Assembly: GCF_014642635.1 (NCBI RefSeq)
Contig: NZ_BMIQ01000004.1
Span: 62,001-126,000, forward strand
DNA: 64,000 nt
From: Aureimonas endophytica
GTDB taxonomy: Bacteria; Pseudomonadota; Alphaproteobacteria; Rhizobiales; Rhizobiaceae
Direction of reading: 5' to 3'
Shown: piece after piece, positions 45,446-54,560 of the stretch
Numbering within the stretch: the first letter of the stretch is position 1
How the letters are laid out: each line of letters opens with the position of its first letter
Notes under the pieces: generated by a model
Seen by the model: the letters and a program-made list of their open reading frames with translations, nothing else
What the model was told of the DNA's origin: nothing
Databases searched by the model: none
Translations under genes and position numbers: made by a program

Positions 45446-47050
45446 TCAGAACTCCTCCCAGTCGTCGGCCCGCGGGCTTGCCTTGAGCGCCGCTCCGCCC
45501 CGGCCGGTCGCCTTCATCTGCGCGACGGGCCGGGCGGACGCGGGCAGGGGCGCCGGCCGGCGCCCGGCCGGCTGGCGCGCCGGGCCGCTGCCCGTCCGGG
45601 TCTGGAAGCGCTGCGTCAGCCGCGCCAGCTCCTCGGTCTCGGAGGCGAGCGTCTGGGCCGCCGCCGTCGTCTCCTCCACCATCGCGGCGTTCTGCTGCGT
45701 GACCTTGTCCATCTGATCGGCGGCGGTGGAGACGTCGCGCAGCGACAAAGCCTGGTTCTTGGCCGAATGGGCGATCTCGCCGACGATCCGCGCCATGTCG
45801 CCGACCGTCGCGACGATCTCCTCCAGGCTCTCGCCGGAGGCCGTCACCAGCTCCACGCCGCTCGCCACCTGGGCCGAGGATGCCGAGATCAGGCCCTTGA
45901 TCTCCTTGGCAGCTTCCGCCGAGCGCTGCGCGAGGCCGCGCACTTCCTGGGCGACGACCGCGAAGCCCTTGCCCGCCTCGCCGGCGCGTGCCGCCTCGAC
46001 GCCCGCGTTCAAAGCCAAAAGGTTCGTCTGGAAGGCGATCTCGTCGATGACCCCGATGATCTTGCCGATCTCGACCGAGGACTGCTCAATCTCGCCCATC
46101 GCCTGGATGGCGCGGCCGACGATGGCGCCGCCCTTTTCCGCGCGCGTCTGGGCGAGGCTCGCCGCCTCGCGCGCCTGACCGGCGCCCGCCGCCGTGGCGT
46201 CGATGCCCTGCGTCACGTCGCCGAGCGCCGCGACCGTCTGTTCGAGGCTCGCCGCCTGCTGTTCGGTGCGCTGCGACAGGTCGCCGGCCGCCACCGTGAT
46301 CTCGCCGAGCCCGGTGCGGATCGTGCCGACCGCCCCGACCACCGCGCCGATCGCCTCTTCCAGCGCCGCGACGGCCTCGTTGTAGTCCTTGGCCATCTCG
46401 GCGAAGGCGCCGGGCAGCGCGACGTCGGTGCGGGCGGCGAGATTGCCGCGCTTCAGTTCGGCGAGCGCCACGGCGAAGGCCTGCAAGGCCTTTTCCTGCT
46501 CCTTCGCCGCGCGGTCCCTCGCCTCGTCGGCGGCGCGGCGCTGGGCGTCGATCGCCTCCAGATAGACCGAGACGCCGTAATCCATGTCGAGCAGCGCCGC
46601 CTTCACCATCACGGCGATCTCGCGGCCCAGCTTGTCCGCGCCGTTCCGGCCGAAGCGCGACGGCCAGCGCCGGCGCATCACCTCCTCGATCAGCGTCTCG
46701 ACGATCAGCGCATAGCCGCCGATATACCAGCGCGGCTCCAGCCCGAGCCGGGCATGGACCTGCCCGACGGCCCCGACATTGCGGACATAGGTCTCGTCAT
46801 AGGCGCCGGCCGCGATCTTGGCCCAATGCTGCGCCTGGCGCGCCTTCGCCTGGCCCATATGGGCGTCGTCGGCGAAGAAGGCGCGGGTCTGCGGCGTCGC
46901 CTTGGCCCTGGCATAGAAGGTGTCGAGCGCCGGCCCGATCGCGCCGCCGATCACCGGTCCGATCTCGCGCAGCGAGGCGAGCGCCGAGGCGTCGAGGCCG
47001 ATGAAGGCCAGACGCTCGCCGAGGGAGGACGGGTCCATGGAAGAGGTCAT
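45446..47050 (-). CDS. Globin-coupled methyl-accepting chemotaxis protein (HemAT-like)
   Basis: A 534-residue cytosolic chemoreceptor. The N-terminal protoglobin domain (about 10-180) has the proximal heme histidine H99 in [20 protein letters not shown], as in HemAT aerotaxis sensors. There are no membrane segments. A HAMP-like stretch ([19 protein letters not shown]) leads to the signalling domain with its hairpin tip [20 protein letters not shown]. The C-terminus, DDWEEF, fits the xWxxF pentapeptide that tethers CheR and CheB. It should sense oxygen or another gas. No che operon is in the window. Confidence 0.94.
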   Translation of the reverse strand: MTSSMDPSSLGERLAFIGLDASALASLREIGPVIGGAIGPALDTFYARAKATPQTRAFFADDAHMGQAKARQAQHWAKIAAGAYDETYVRNVGAVGQVHARLGLEPRWYIGGYALIVETLIEEVMRRRWPSRFGRNGADKLGREIAVMVKAALLDMDYGVSVYLEAIDAQRRAADEARDRAAKEQEKALQAFAVALAELKRGNLAARTDVALPGAFAEMAKDYNEAVAALEEAIGAVVGAVGTIRTGLGEITVAAGDLSQRTEQQAASLEQTVAALGDVTQGIDATAAGAGQAREAASLAQTRAEKGGAIVGRAIQAMGEIEQSSVEIGKIIGVIDEIAFQTNLLALNAGVEAARAGEAGKGFAVVAQEVRGLAQRSAEAAKEIKGLISASSAQVASGVELVTASGESLEEIVATVGDMARIVGEIAHSAKNQALSLRDVSTAADQMDKVTQQNAAMVEETTAAAQTLASETEELARLTQRFQTRTGSGPARQPAGRRPAPLPASARPVAQMKATGRGGAALKASPRADDWEEF

Positions 47051-47130
47051 TGCGGGTCTCTGAAGGCGAGGCGTCGGGCAGTCCCGCCGAAAATGCCCGA
47101 GCGGCGGTTAAGACCCTGTTCGGCTTGTCG

Positions 47131-47147
47131 CGAGGTCCAGGACCTCG
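47131..47147. promoter_or_regulatory. Palindrome between the chemoreceptor and MFS genes
   Basis: CGAGGTCC-A-GGACCTCG is a perfect dyad 80 bp upstream of the chemoreceptor and 93 bp upstream of the MFS start. It may be an operator. No cognate regulator adjoins it. Confidence 0.4.
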
Positions 47148-47240
47148 TTATGAAAATTGTCCTTAGCCGACTTCCATTCCGTTTGGCCTGCGATAGTCTC
47201 GCACGGCCGCCACGCTCCTTTCGCGGCCAAGGGATGAGGC

Positions 47241-48560
47241 ATGACCGGGCTTTCCTTCGACACCGCCCTTCGCGTCGCCGGGGTCGGCGCCTTTCAGCGC
47301 CGGCTTCTTGGCGTTTTCGGCCTCGTCTGGGCGGCGGATGCGATGCAGGTCCTCTCGGTCGGCTTCGCCGCCGCCTCGATCGCCGCCAGCTTCGGCCTGT
47401 CGGTGCCGCAAGCCCTGCAGAGCGGCACGGCGCTGTTTCTCGGCATGCTGGTCGGCGCCTCCGTGCTCGGCCGTCTCGCCGATCGCTTCGGCCGCCGGCC
47501 GATCCTGATCGCCGGCGTCCTGATCGACGCCGTCTTCGGCATCGCCTCCGCCTTCGCGCCGGATTTCGGCTGGCTACTCGCGCTCCGCTTCCTCACCGGC
47601 ATCGGCGTCGGCGGCACGCTGCCGGTGGATTACGCGATGATGGCGGAATTCCTGCCGGCGGAGCGGCGCGGCCGCTGGCTGGTGATGCTGGAAGGCTCCT
47701 GGTCGATCGGCACGGTGCTGGTGGCGCTCGTCGCGCTCGCCGCCGCCCATGTCGAAGGCGTCGAAGCCTGGCGCGTCATCTTCCTCGCCGCCGCCCTGCC
47801 GGGCCTCGTCGGCCTCGGCCTGCGCTTCGGCCTGCCGGAATCGCCGCTCTACCTTCTGCGTCGCGGGCGGCGGGACGAGGCGCAGGCGGTGCTCGACCGC
47901 GTCGCCCGGATCAACGGCCGTCTGGCGCCGCCGAGCCTCGCCCCGTCCGAGGCCGCGGATCAGGGCCGCCCGCCCTTCTCCGCCCTGTTCAAGGGCGAGC
48001 TGCGCCGCCGCTCGCTGCTCCTCCTCCTCGTCTGGTTCCTCGTCTCGGCTTCCTATTACGGCGTCTTCGTCTGGCTGCCGGTGAAGCTCGCCGGCACCGG
48101 GCTCGGCTTCCTGCGCAGCCATCTCTTTCTCGTCGCGGTCGCGCTGGCGCAGATTCCGGGCTATGCGCTCGCCGCCTATGGGATCGAGACCTGGGGCCGA
48201 CGGCCGACGCTGATCGGCTTCCTCCTTCTCAGCGCCGCCGGCTGCCTGCTCTACGGTCTCGGCAGTTCGGCCGGCTTCGTCGCGGCGGCGACGCTGATGA
48301 TGAGCTTCGCCCTTCTCGGCACCTGGGGCGCGCTCTACGCCTATACGCCGGAACTCTTCCCGACGGGCCTGCGCTCGACCGGCATGGGCGGCGCCGGCGC
48401 CATGGCGCGGCTCGGCGCGCTGCTCGCGCCCTCGGCGCTGGCACCGGTGATGGCGATCGGCTTCGGCGCGGCGCTCGCCGCCTTCGCCGCGCTTCTCGTC
48501 CTCGCGGCCGTTCTGGTCTTCGCCGTGGATGTCGAGACGCGGCGGGTCGCCCTCGCCTGA
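47241..48560 (+). CDS. MFS transporter (sugar/organic acid type)
   Basis: A 439-residue major facilitator with 12 predicted membrane helices. Signature motifs include LGRLADRFGRRPILIAGVLI in loop 2-3, RFLTGIGVGGTLPVDYAMMA and AEFLPAERRGRW in helices 4-5, PESPLYLL after helix 6, and YTPELFPTGLRSTGMG in the second half. This pattern fits the sugar-porter/aromatic-acid/SV2-like branch. The substrate cannot be assigned. Start ATG at 47241 behind a weak GATGAGG site. It is divergent from the chemoreceptor gene. Confidence 0.9.
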   Translation: MTGLSFDTALRVAGVGAFQRRLLGVFGLVWAADAMQVLSVGFAAASIAASFGLSVPQALQSGTALFLGMLVGASVLGRLADRFGRRPILIAGVLIDAVFGIASAFAPDFGWLLALRFLTGIGVGGTLPVDYAMMAEFLPAERRGRWLVMLEGSWSIGTVLVALVALAAAHVEGVEAWRVIFLAAALPGLVGLGLRFGLPESPLYLLRRGRRDEAQAVLDRVARINGRLAPPSLAPSEAADQGRPPFSALFKGELRRRSLLLLLVWFLVSASYYGVFVWLPVKLAGTGLGFLRSHLFLVAVALAQIPGYALAAYGIETWGRRPTLIGFLLLSAAGCLLYGLGSSAGFVAAATLMMSFALLGTWGALYAYTPELFPTGLRSTGMGGAGAMARLGALLAPSALAPVMAIGFGAALAAFAALLVLAAVLVFAVDVETRRVALA

Positions 48561-48566
48561 GGCGGC

Positions 48567-49373
48567 TCAGGCGGCTCGGCTCGGCCGCGTCGCCGTCTCG
48601 GCGGGAATCTCCAGCATGCGGATCTTCGCCGCGCCGTCCGGCCGGACCGTCAGCAGGCCGCCGGACGGGATCGGCGCCCAGCCGCCGCCATTCTCGTCGC
48701 AGGGTTCCGAGGCGATGACGAGCCCATCGCCTTCCGCCCGGCAATAGAGCGAGGGCGGCAGCCCGTCGCTTGCCCAGCGGAAGGCATGCAGCACCGCGCC
48801 GTCCGAATGGACGGCGGCGAAGCGCAGCGGCTCGCCGGTCTCCTCCGGGCGCACCGCCGCAACGATCCGGGCGAGCGTCCGCGTCATCGCGTCCACCGGA
48901 TCGGTGTCGAGCCCGGCGCCGAGCGCGGCGAGAAAGATCGCCTCGGAATCGCTGGTGCCCTTGCGGGCGGGATAGAGTTCGTCCGGGATCAGCGCGTCGA
49001 CGCGGCGCCGCAGCCGGTCGTAGCCGCCGATCTGGCCGTTATGCATGAAGAGATGCCGGCCATGGGCGAAGGGATGGCAATTGGCCGTCGCCACCTCGCC
49101 GGAGGTCGCGGCCCGCACATGGGCGAGGAACAGCCGGGCCCGGATCTGACGGCAGAGCGAGACGAGATTGGCATCCGACCAGGCGGGCAGGATGCCGCGA
49201 TAGAGCCCCGGCTCCTCCCGCTCGCCATACCAGCCGACGCCGCAGCCATCGGCATTGACCCGCGTCTTCGCCTCGCGCGCCGAGGAGGCCTGGGCGATCA
49301 GCGAGGCCTGCGGCCGCACTAGCAGCTGTTCCAGGAAGACCGGCGGACCGGCATAGGCGAGAAAGCGGCACAT
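48567..49373 (-). CDS. Class II glutamine amidotransferase
   Basis: A 268-residue N-terminal nucleophile amidotransferase. Cys2 in MCRFLAYAGPPVFLEQLL is the nucleophile after removal of methionine; NADGCGVGWYGE and FAHVRAATSGEVATANCHPF with FMHNGQIGGY form the glutaminase pocket. The size and lack of a synthetase domain resemble YafJ and EgtC. No other egt genes are nearby, so hercynine-related function is not supported. It is convergent with the MFS gene, 6 bp apart. Confidence 0.92.
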   Translation of the reverse strand: MCRFLAYAGPPVFLEQLLVRPQASLIAQASSAREAKTRVNADGCGVGWYGEREEPGLYRGILPAWSDANLVSLCRQIRARLFLAHVRAATSGEVATANCHPFAHGRHLFMHNGQIGGYDRLRRRVDALIPDELYPARKGTSDSEAIFLAALGAGLDTDPVDAMTRTLARIVAAVRPEETGEPLRFAAVHSDGAVLHAFRWASDGLPPSLYCRAEGDGLVIASEPCDENGGGWAPIPSGGLLTVRPDGAAKIRMLEIPAETATRPSRAA

Positions 49374-49435
49374 GGCGTTTCCTGGCGTCCGGGAGGGCAG
49401 GGGCCGCCTCCCTCGCGCCCGCGCATTCGGACAGG

Positions 49436-50164
49436 CTAGGCGGCGAGCTTGGCGCGAAGCTGATCGCCGGAGGTTCCGAGCGCGAATTCGCTCGCCGCCG
49501 CCGCATGGAGCCGCGTCGAGTCGAAGCCGGGCAGCGGCAGGCGATCGGGATCGAGGAGGAGGCAGATCTCCGTGCAGCCGAGAATGACGGAATCGGCGCC
49601 GGCGGCCCGTCCCGCCTCGATCACCTCCAGCATCGCGGCGCGCGAGGCCTCCGACACGGTGCCCTGGCAGAGCTCCTCGAAGATGACGCGGTGGACCAGA
49701 TCGCGCCCGGCCGCGTCCGGCACGAGGGGGACGAGGCCGCAGGCGGCCTCCATGCGGCGATGGTAGAAGCCGTGCTCCATCGTATAGCGCGTCGCGAGGA
49801 GAAGCGGGCGCTGCCGGCCGCCGGCGCGGAGCGCCGCGCCGGTGACGGCGACGATGTCGATCAGCGGCACCTTCACCGCCGCCGCGACGGCATCCGCGAC
49901 GAGATGCATGGTGTTGGTGCCGATCAGAATGCATTCGGCCCCGGCGGCTTCCAGCTTGGCGGCGCTGGCGGCGAGCATCGCGCCGGCGAGGTCCCAGCGG
50001 CCCGCCTTCTGCAGCGCGACCACGGCCGAGAAATCCAGCGAATGCAGGAGGATGTCGGCCGAGGCGAGACCGCCCCGCCGCGTCCGCGCCGCCTCGTTGA
50101 GAAGGCGGTAATAGACCGCGCTCGATTCCCAGCTCATGCCGCCGATCAGGCCGATCGTCTTCAT
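49436..50164 (-). CDS. YgeA-type aspartate/glutamate racemase
   Basis: A 242-residue cofactor-independent amino-acid racemase. It starts MKTIGLIGGMSWESSAVYYR, as in E. coli YgeA, and has the pair T83 (IGTNTMHL) and C197 (ILGCTEI), the atypical threonine/cysteine active site of that subfamily. Substrate is likely a small acidic or related amino acid. The ATG at 50164 follows a GGGAGA site. It is divergent from an Lrp-type regulator that probably controls it. Confidence 0.92.
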   Translation of the reverse strand: MKTIGLIGGMSWESSAVYYRLLNEAARTRRGGLASADILLHSLDFSAVVALQKAGRWDLAGAMLAASAAKLEAAGAECILIGTNTMHLVADAVAAAVKVPLIDIVAVTGAALRAGGRQRPLLLATRYTMEHGFYHRRMEAACGLVPLVPDAAGRDLVHRVIFEELCQGTVSEASRAAMLEVIEAGRAAGADSVILGCTEICLLLDPDRLPLPGFDSTRLHAAAASEFALGTSGDQLRAKLAA

Positions 50165-50249
50165 CGTCTCGTCTCCCGCGAAGGTCATGAAACTGTCGCA
50201 TGGAGCGCGCGCAATCGGCGCGCCTTCTTGGCGGCGATCGTCTAAAAGC

Positions 50250-50299
50250 GTGCATCAGATCGGCGCCGAGGCCGCGATCTGTGCATCACCGTTGCATGC
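50250..50299. promoter_or_regulatory. Candidate Lrp-type binding repeats
   Basis: GTGCATCA occurs at 50250-50257 and 50281-50288, 31 bp apart (about three helical turns), followed by TTGCATGC. They lie between the divergent racemase and Lrp-type genes, as expected for a wrapped Lrp octamer. Confidence 0.45.
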
Positions 50300-50326
50300 G
50301 TGAAAGATGCGGCGCATCATCCTGCC

Positions 50327-50788
50327 ATGCTGGACGATCGCGACCACACGCTGCTCACCTTGTTGCAGGAGGATGCCGACCGGCCGATCGCGGACCTCGC
50401 CGCTCGGGTGGCGCTGTCACCCTCGGCCTGTTCGCGCCGCATCCAGCGGCTGGAAGCCGAGGGGCATATCGCGCGGCGCGTCGTGCTGCTCGATCGGGCG
50501 CGGATGAACCTGCCGACGACGATCTTTGTCCTGGTCAAGACCTCGCGCCATTCGCCTGGCTGGATGGAGGAATTCCGCAGCGCCCTCGCCACCGTGCCGG
50601 AGATCGTCGAGGTGCATCGCCTCACCGGCAATGTCGACTACATCCTGAAGGTCGTCCTGCCGAATGTCGAATATTACGACACGGTCTACAAACGGCTCGT
50701 GTCGCGCGTCGAGCTCTTCGAGATGTCGGCCTATATCTCGATGGAGACGCTGAAGGCCGGCACGGCGCTGCCGACGCGCTTCGCCTGA
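50327..50788 (+). CDS. Lrp/AsnC family transcriptional regulator
   Basis: A 153-residue regulator with an N-terminal helix-turn-helix (DLAARVALSPSACSRRIQRL) and a C-terminal RAM amino-acid-binding domain (EIVEVHRLTGNVDYILKVVL). The ATG at 50327 is taken; a GTG at 50300 is possible. It is divergent from the racemase gene and probably uses an amino acid as effector. Repeated GTGCATCA sequences lie between them. Confidence 0.92.
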   Translation: MLDDRDHTLLTLLQEDADRPIADLAARVALSPSACSRRIQRLEAEGHIARRVVLLDRARMNLPTTIFVLVKTSRHSPGWMEEFRSALATVPEIVEVHRLTGNVDYILKVVLPNVEYYDTVYKRLVSRVELFEMSAYISMETLKAGTALPTRFA

Positions 50789-50865
50789 CGGACCTGCGGC
50801 ATCTCGCGCCGGAACCGGGGCCGGGTCCAGCCGTTCGCCGCGCGGAACCGGCGCGGGAGATGGGC

Positions 50866-51225
50866 ATGGCGAAGAGCCACGACGAGATCTGGAGCGAGTG
50901 GCAGGAGGCCGTCAACATGACGCCGGCGGCGCTCGGCAAATGGCTGGACAGCGAGGAATCGAAGAGCGTCGGCGACACGCAGTCGGGCGCCGCGTCCAGC
51001 GGCAAGACCGGGGGCGGCGAGTCCACCGGCCACAAGAGCGGCCATCGCATTCTCGAGATCAAGAACAAGAAGAAGGCCGATCTCGACGAAGACGACTGGT
51101 CGCATATGGCCAAGGTCGTCGGCTATGTGCATCGCCATCTGAAGCAGCGGCCGAAGGGCGACATCGCCGAGACGAATTGGGCCTATTCGCTGAAGAACTG
51201 GGGGCACGATCCGGCGAAGGATTGA
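50866..51225 (+). CDS. DUF3140 family protein
   Basis: A 119-residue hydrophilic protein of the DUF3140 family, function unknown. It begins MAKSHDEIWSEWQEAVNMTP, includes GHKSGHRILEIKNKKKADLD, and ends with DIAETNWAYSLKNWGHDP. The second of two ATGs is chosen because the GGGAG site lies six bases before it. A parS site begins 16 bp after the stop codon. Confidence 0.88.
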   Translation: MAKSHDEIWSEWQEAVNMTPAALGKWLDSEESKSVGDTQSGAASSGKTGGGESTGHKSGHRILEIKNKKKADLDEDDWSHMAKVVGYVHRHLKQRPKGDIAETNWAYSLKNWGHDPAKD

Positions 51226-51241
51226 GGGCGGCCGGGCGCGC

Positions 51242-51257
51242 GGTTTCACGTGAAACA
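51242..51257. promoter_or_regulatory. parS site 5
   Basis: GGTTTCACGTGAAACA matches the parS consensus at 15 of 16 positions. It lies between the DUF3140 and DUF1402 genes, 33 kb right of the origin candidate and is the most distant copy. Confidence 0.85.
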
Positions 51258-51342
51258 AAGAGACGACGTCACGTCGCCCTGATTTGCACATGAAGCGCGA
51301 GGAGAGCTATCGGGACGCATCTTGGCCCGGTGATTCCCCTTC

Positions 51343-52317
51343 ATGCATGCTTTTCTCGCGCGGCTCGCGGTCTCGGCCTTCCTTCTCGTGTCCGTGGCGG
51401 GACTGCCGGCGGCGGGGGCGACGCTTGTGCCCCCCGGCAACCGCAATGCCGAACAGCCGGCCATTCCCTATGGCGCGGTGAAGCGCACCGGCGACACGCG
51501 CGGCACGTTCGAGGCGAAATACCGCAAGATCCGCGATCTCATCGCCGGCAATTCCGAGCTGAAGGGCAAGATCAAGAAAGCCGCCGAGGCCTATGGCATC
51601 GACCCGATCCATATCGTCGGCGCGCTTGTCGGCGAGCATACCTATAATGTTGACGCGATGGACCGGCTCCAGACCTATTACGTCAAGTCGCTGAGCTATC
51701 TGACGTCCACGATCGACTTCGCCTATAAGGGCGAGGACGTGGCGGATTTCGTCCGCCGGCCGCAATTTGGCGATTGCGACGGCGAGCGCGGCAGCGACGA
51801 GCAGCTCTGGACCTGCCGCGAAGGTGTCTGGAATGCGGCCTTCCGGGGCAAGACCGTCGGGGGCGAGAGCTTTCCCGACAAGCGCTTCGGCGCCGTGTTC
51901 TTCCAGCCCTTCTATGCCGGCCAGACCTTCGGCCTTGGCCAGCTCAATCCCATGACGGCGCTGTCGGTTTCGGATGTCGTCCACCGCGTCTCGGGCTATG
52001 ACGAGCTCGACGCGCGGGACGCCAACAAGGTCTATGCGGCGATCATGGACCCGGACAAGACGCTCGCCTACATGGCGGCGGTGCTGCGCTCCTCGATCGA
52101 CAGCTACCGGACGGTGGCCGGCTTCGACATTTCCGCCAATCCGGGCCTGACGGCAACGCTCTACAATGTCGGCAATCCCCGCCAGCGCGCCCTCGCCCTC
52201 GCCACCGAAAACAAGCGCCGCGCCAGTGCCGGCGAGAAGCCCAAGCTGCCGGAGGAGAACTATTACGGCTGGCTGGTCAACGACAAGCTGGACGAGCTGA
52301 AGGCAGCGCTGCGGTAG
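51343..52317 (+). CDS. DUF1402 family periplasmic protein, lysozyme-like fold suspected
   Basis: A 324-residue exported protein of DUF1402, a family seen mainly in rhizobia. An N-terminal signal peptide (LARLAVSAFLLVSVAGLPAA) ends near residue 26. The region AYGIDPIHIVGALVGEHTYN, with a conserved glutamate, and YAGQTFGLGQLNPMTALSVS resemble the E and GLGQ motifs of lytic transglycosylases, so a peptidoglycan-cleaving role is plausible but inferred only. It is monocistronic and followed by an array of REP-like elements. Confidence 0.88.
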   Translation: MHAFLARLAVSAFLLVSVAGLPAAGATLVPPGNRNAEQPAIPYGAVKRTGDTRGTFEAKYRKIRDLIAGNSELKGKIKKAAEAYGIDPIHIVGALVGEHTYNVDAMDRLQTYYVKSLSYLTSTIDFAYKGEDVADFVRRPQFGDCDGERGSDEQLWTCREGVWNAAFRGKTVGGESFPDKRFGAVFFQPFYAGQTFGLGQLNPMTALSVSDVVHRVSGYDELDARDANKVYAAIMDPDKTLAYMAAVLRSSIDSYRTVAGFDISANPGLTATLYNVGNPRQRALALATENKRRASAGEKPKLPEENYYGWLVNDKLDELKAALR

Positions 52318-52393
52318 ACGGCGAGGAGGACGCCGCGTCCCTCCGCCTCGAAGAAGCGGCCGATGCGGGTATACCGGGGGCGGAAGGGCGCCT

Positions 52394-52530
52394 TTCCTCT
52401 CCCCGGCGGGGAGAGGGTGGCCGCGAAGCGGCCGGGTGAGGGGCACGCGGCGGTGGAGATTTTTCAGAGGCCGCTCGGCTGCGCCGACCCCTCATCGCCT
52501 GCCGGCACTTCTCCCCGCAGGGGAGAAGAA
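52394..52530. repeat. REP-like element, family A copy 2
   Basis: Left hairpin CTCTCCCC-GGC-GGGGAGAG, followed by GGCCGCGAAGCGGCC; right arm CTTCTCCCC-GCA-GGGGAGAAG. Starts the A-B-A-B array in the 845-bp gap between DUF1402 and the M20 peptidase. Confidence 0.85.
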
Positions 52531-52591
52531 GGCGGTGGTGCGGCCGAGCTTTTTTGCAAGCGCGTGGAACAGGCGCGGACGGCGCCACCGC

Positions 52592-52712
52592 GTCCCTCTC
52601 CCGAGCCGGGAGAGGGTGCCGGCAGGCGGGTGAGGGAGACGTGGGGCGCGGACGCCTGCGCGCGTCATTCCCTCATCCCGCTGCCGCGACCTTCTCCCGA
52701 CTCGGGAGAAGG
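52592..52712. repeat. REP-like element, family B copy 3
   Basis: Left hairpin CTCTCCCG-AGC-CGGGAGAG with GTGCCGGCAGGCGGGTGAGG; right arm CTTCTCCCG-ACT-CGGGAGAAG. Confidence 0.85.
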
Positions 52713-52790
52713 AGGAAGGGTTGCGGCCTCCGCCTTCCTCCACACCGGAAAACGGCAGGTGCAACCAAGTCGATAGACGCAAGGGCGCCC

Positions 52791-52926
52791 TTCCTCTCCC
52801 CTGCGGGGAGAGGGTGGCCGCGAAGCGGCCGGGTGAGGGGTAGGCGGCGGTGGAGACTCTCCAAAACCCGCTCGGCTGCGCCGACCCCTCATCGCCTGCC
52901 GGCACTTCTCCCCGCAGGGGAGAAGA
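52791..52926. repeat. REP-like element, family A copy 3
   Basis: Nearly identical to copies A1 and A2. Left hairpin CTCTCCCC-TGC-GGGGAGAG, then GGCCGCGAAGCGGCC; right arm CTTCTCCCC-GCA-GGGGAGAAG. Confidence 0.85.
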
Positions 52927-52989
52927 AAGCGGGGGCACGGCCGAGCCCTCTTGTGAGCCGACAGAACGAGCGCGGAGGGCGCCACCGCG

Positions 52990-53109
52990 TCCCTCTCCCG
53001 AGTCGGGAGAGGGTGCCGGCAGGCGGGTGAGGGAGCCGTGGGGCGCAAACGCCCGCCCCCGTCACTCCCTCATCCCCCTGCCGGGACCTTCTCCCGGCTC
53101 GGGAGAAGG
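52990..53109. repeat. REP-like element, family B copy 4
   Basis: Left hairpin CTCTCCCG-AGT-CGGGAGAG; right arm CTTCTCCCG-GCT-CGGGAGAAG. The last unit of the array before the M20 peptidase gene. Confidence 0.85.
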
Positions 53110-53162
53110 AGGAAGCTTCACAGCCTTCGCCTTCTCGTCGCGAAAAGAACGCGGCGTCGGCG

Positions 53163-54560
53163 TCAGGCGCGCTGGCGGCCGAGGGCTTCCAGCACGCGGG
53201 CCCAGGAGCGCTGGCCCTTGGCGAAGGAGGTCATCTCGTATTTCTCGTTCGGCGAGTGGATGCGGTCGTCGCCGAGGCCGAAGCCGATGAGGAGCGAGCC
53301 CATGCCGAGCCGGCGCTGGAACTCGCCGACGACCGGGATCGAGCCGCCCATGCCGATCATCACCGCCGGCTTCGGCCATTCGGCCGAGAGCGCCGCGCGC
53401 GCCGCCTGGAGTTCCGGCGACTCGAAGGGCAGCTCGATGGAAGGCGAGCCGCCATGCTCATGGAACTCCACCCGCGCATCGGCCGGCAGGCGTTCCGTCA
53501 CGAACCGGCGGAAGGCGGCGCGGATCTTCGCCGGGTCCTGCCGGCCGACGAGGCGGAAGGAGACCTTGGCCGAGGCCTCCGCCGCGATCACCGTCTTGAA
53601 GCCCTTGCCGGTATAGCCGCCCTGGATGCCGTTCACCTCCGCCGTCGGGCGCGACCAGGTCTGTTCGAGGACGCTGCGGCCCTTCTCGCCGGCCGGCGCG
53701 GCGAGGCCGACCTGCCCGAGGAACTCCGCCTCGCTGAAGTCGAGGCCCTTCCAGATGGCGCGCACCTCGTCGGGGAGCTCCTCGACGCCGTCGTAGAAGC
53801 CGGGCAGCGTCACCCGTCCGTCCGCGTCGTGGAGGCCGGCGAGGATGGCGGCGAGGATATGGATCGGGTTGGCCGCCGCGCCGCCGAAATAGCCGGAATG
53901 GAGATCCTTGTCGGCGCAGCGGATCACCACCTCCTCGCCGACGAGGCCGCGCAGGCTCGTCGCGATTGCCGGCGTCTCGGCGTCCCACATATTGGTGTCG
54001 CAGACGAGGGCGATGTCGGCGGAGAGCTCGTCCTTATGGGCGTCCATGAAGGGCAGGAGCGAGGGCGAGCCGGACTCCTCCTCGCCTTCGAGGAAGATCG
54101 TGACGCGGCAGGGCAGCGAGCCGGTCTCGGCGATATAGGCGCGGCAGGCCTCGACGAAGGTCATCAGCTGGCCCTTGTCGTCGGCCGAGCCGCGACCGAG
54201 GATGCGCCGCGTGCCGTCGGGACGCGTCGCGATCTGCGGCTCGAAGGGCGCCGTCTCCCAGAGCTCCAGCGGATCGACCGGCTGCACGTCGTAATGGCCG
54301 TAGAAGAGGACATGCGGCGCGTTCTCGCCGGCGCCGCCGTGATGGGCGACGACCATCGGATGGCCGGCGCTCTCGGCGACGCGGGCCGAGAAGCCGATCG
54401 CGGCGAGATCCTCCTTCAGCCATTCGGCGCAGCGCCGGCACTCGGCCGCATAGGCGGGATCGGTGGAGATCGAGGGGATGCGCAGGAGATCCTTCAGCCG
54501 CTCCACCGAGCGGTCGAGATTGAGGTCCAGGCAGCCGAGAACGCTGTCGAGATCGGCCAT
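53163..54560 (-). CDS. M20 family dipeptidase/metallopeptidase
   Basis: A 465-residue cytosolic di-zinc peptidase of the M20 (carnosinase/ArgE/DapE-related) family. Metal-site blocks are VLFYGHYDVQPVDP, GSADDKGQLMTFVEACR, FLEGEEESGSPSL, DTNMWD and HSPNEKYEM, with the dimerisation lid in between (DLHSGYFGGAAANP). The ATG at 54560 follows AAGGAA. It probably cleaves dipeptides or N-acyl amino acids; the specificity is unknown. Confidence 0.92.
   Translation of the reverse strand: MADLDSVLGCLDLNLDRSVERLKDLLRIPSISTDPAYAAECRRCAEWLKEDLAAIGFSARVAESAGHPMVVAHHGGAGENAPHVLFYGHYDVQPVDPLELWETAPFEPQIATRPDGTRRILGRGSADDKGQLMTFVEACRAYIAETGSLPCRVTIFLEGEEESGSPSLLPFMDAHKDELSADIALVCDTNMWDAETPAIATSLRGLVGEEVVIRCADKDLHSGYFGGAAANPIHILAAILAGLHDADGRVTLPGFYDGVEELPDEVRAIWKGLDFSEAEFLGQVGLAAPAGEKGRSVLEQTWSRPTAEVNGIQGGYTGKGFKTVIAAEASAKVSFRLVGRQDPAKIRAAFRRFVTERLPADARVEFHEHGGSPSIELPFESPELQAARAALSAEWPKPAVMIGMGGSIPVVGEFQRRLGMGSLLIGFGLGDDRIHSPNEKYEMTSFAKGQRSWARVLEALGRQRA

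Noticed and set aside
48567-49373. Assignment of the amidotransferase to ergothioneine synthesis (EgtC)
   Set aside because: No egtB, egtD or related genes are in the window, and the fold alone cannot separate EgtC from YafJ-like proteins.
49436-50164. Racemase missing the first catalytic cysteine
   Set aside because: Residues align with E. coli YgeA, whose active site is Thr83/Cys197. The same pair is present here, so nothing is broken.
52394-53109. Repeated palindromes as a possible CRISPR array
   Set aside because: Units are 120-150 bp twin inverted repeats that alternate between two families. There are no short regular repeats with unique spacers and no cas genes.
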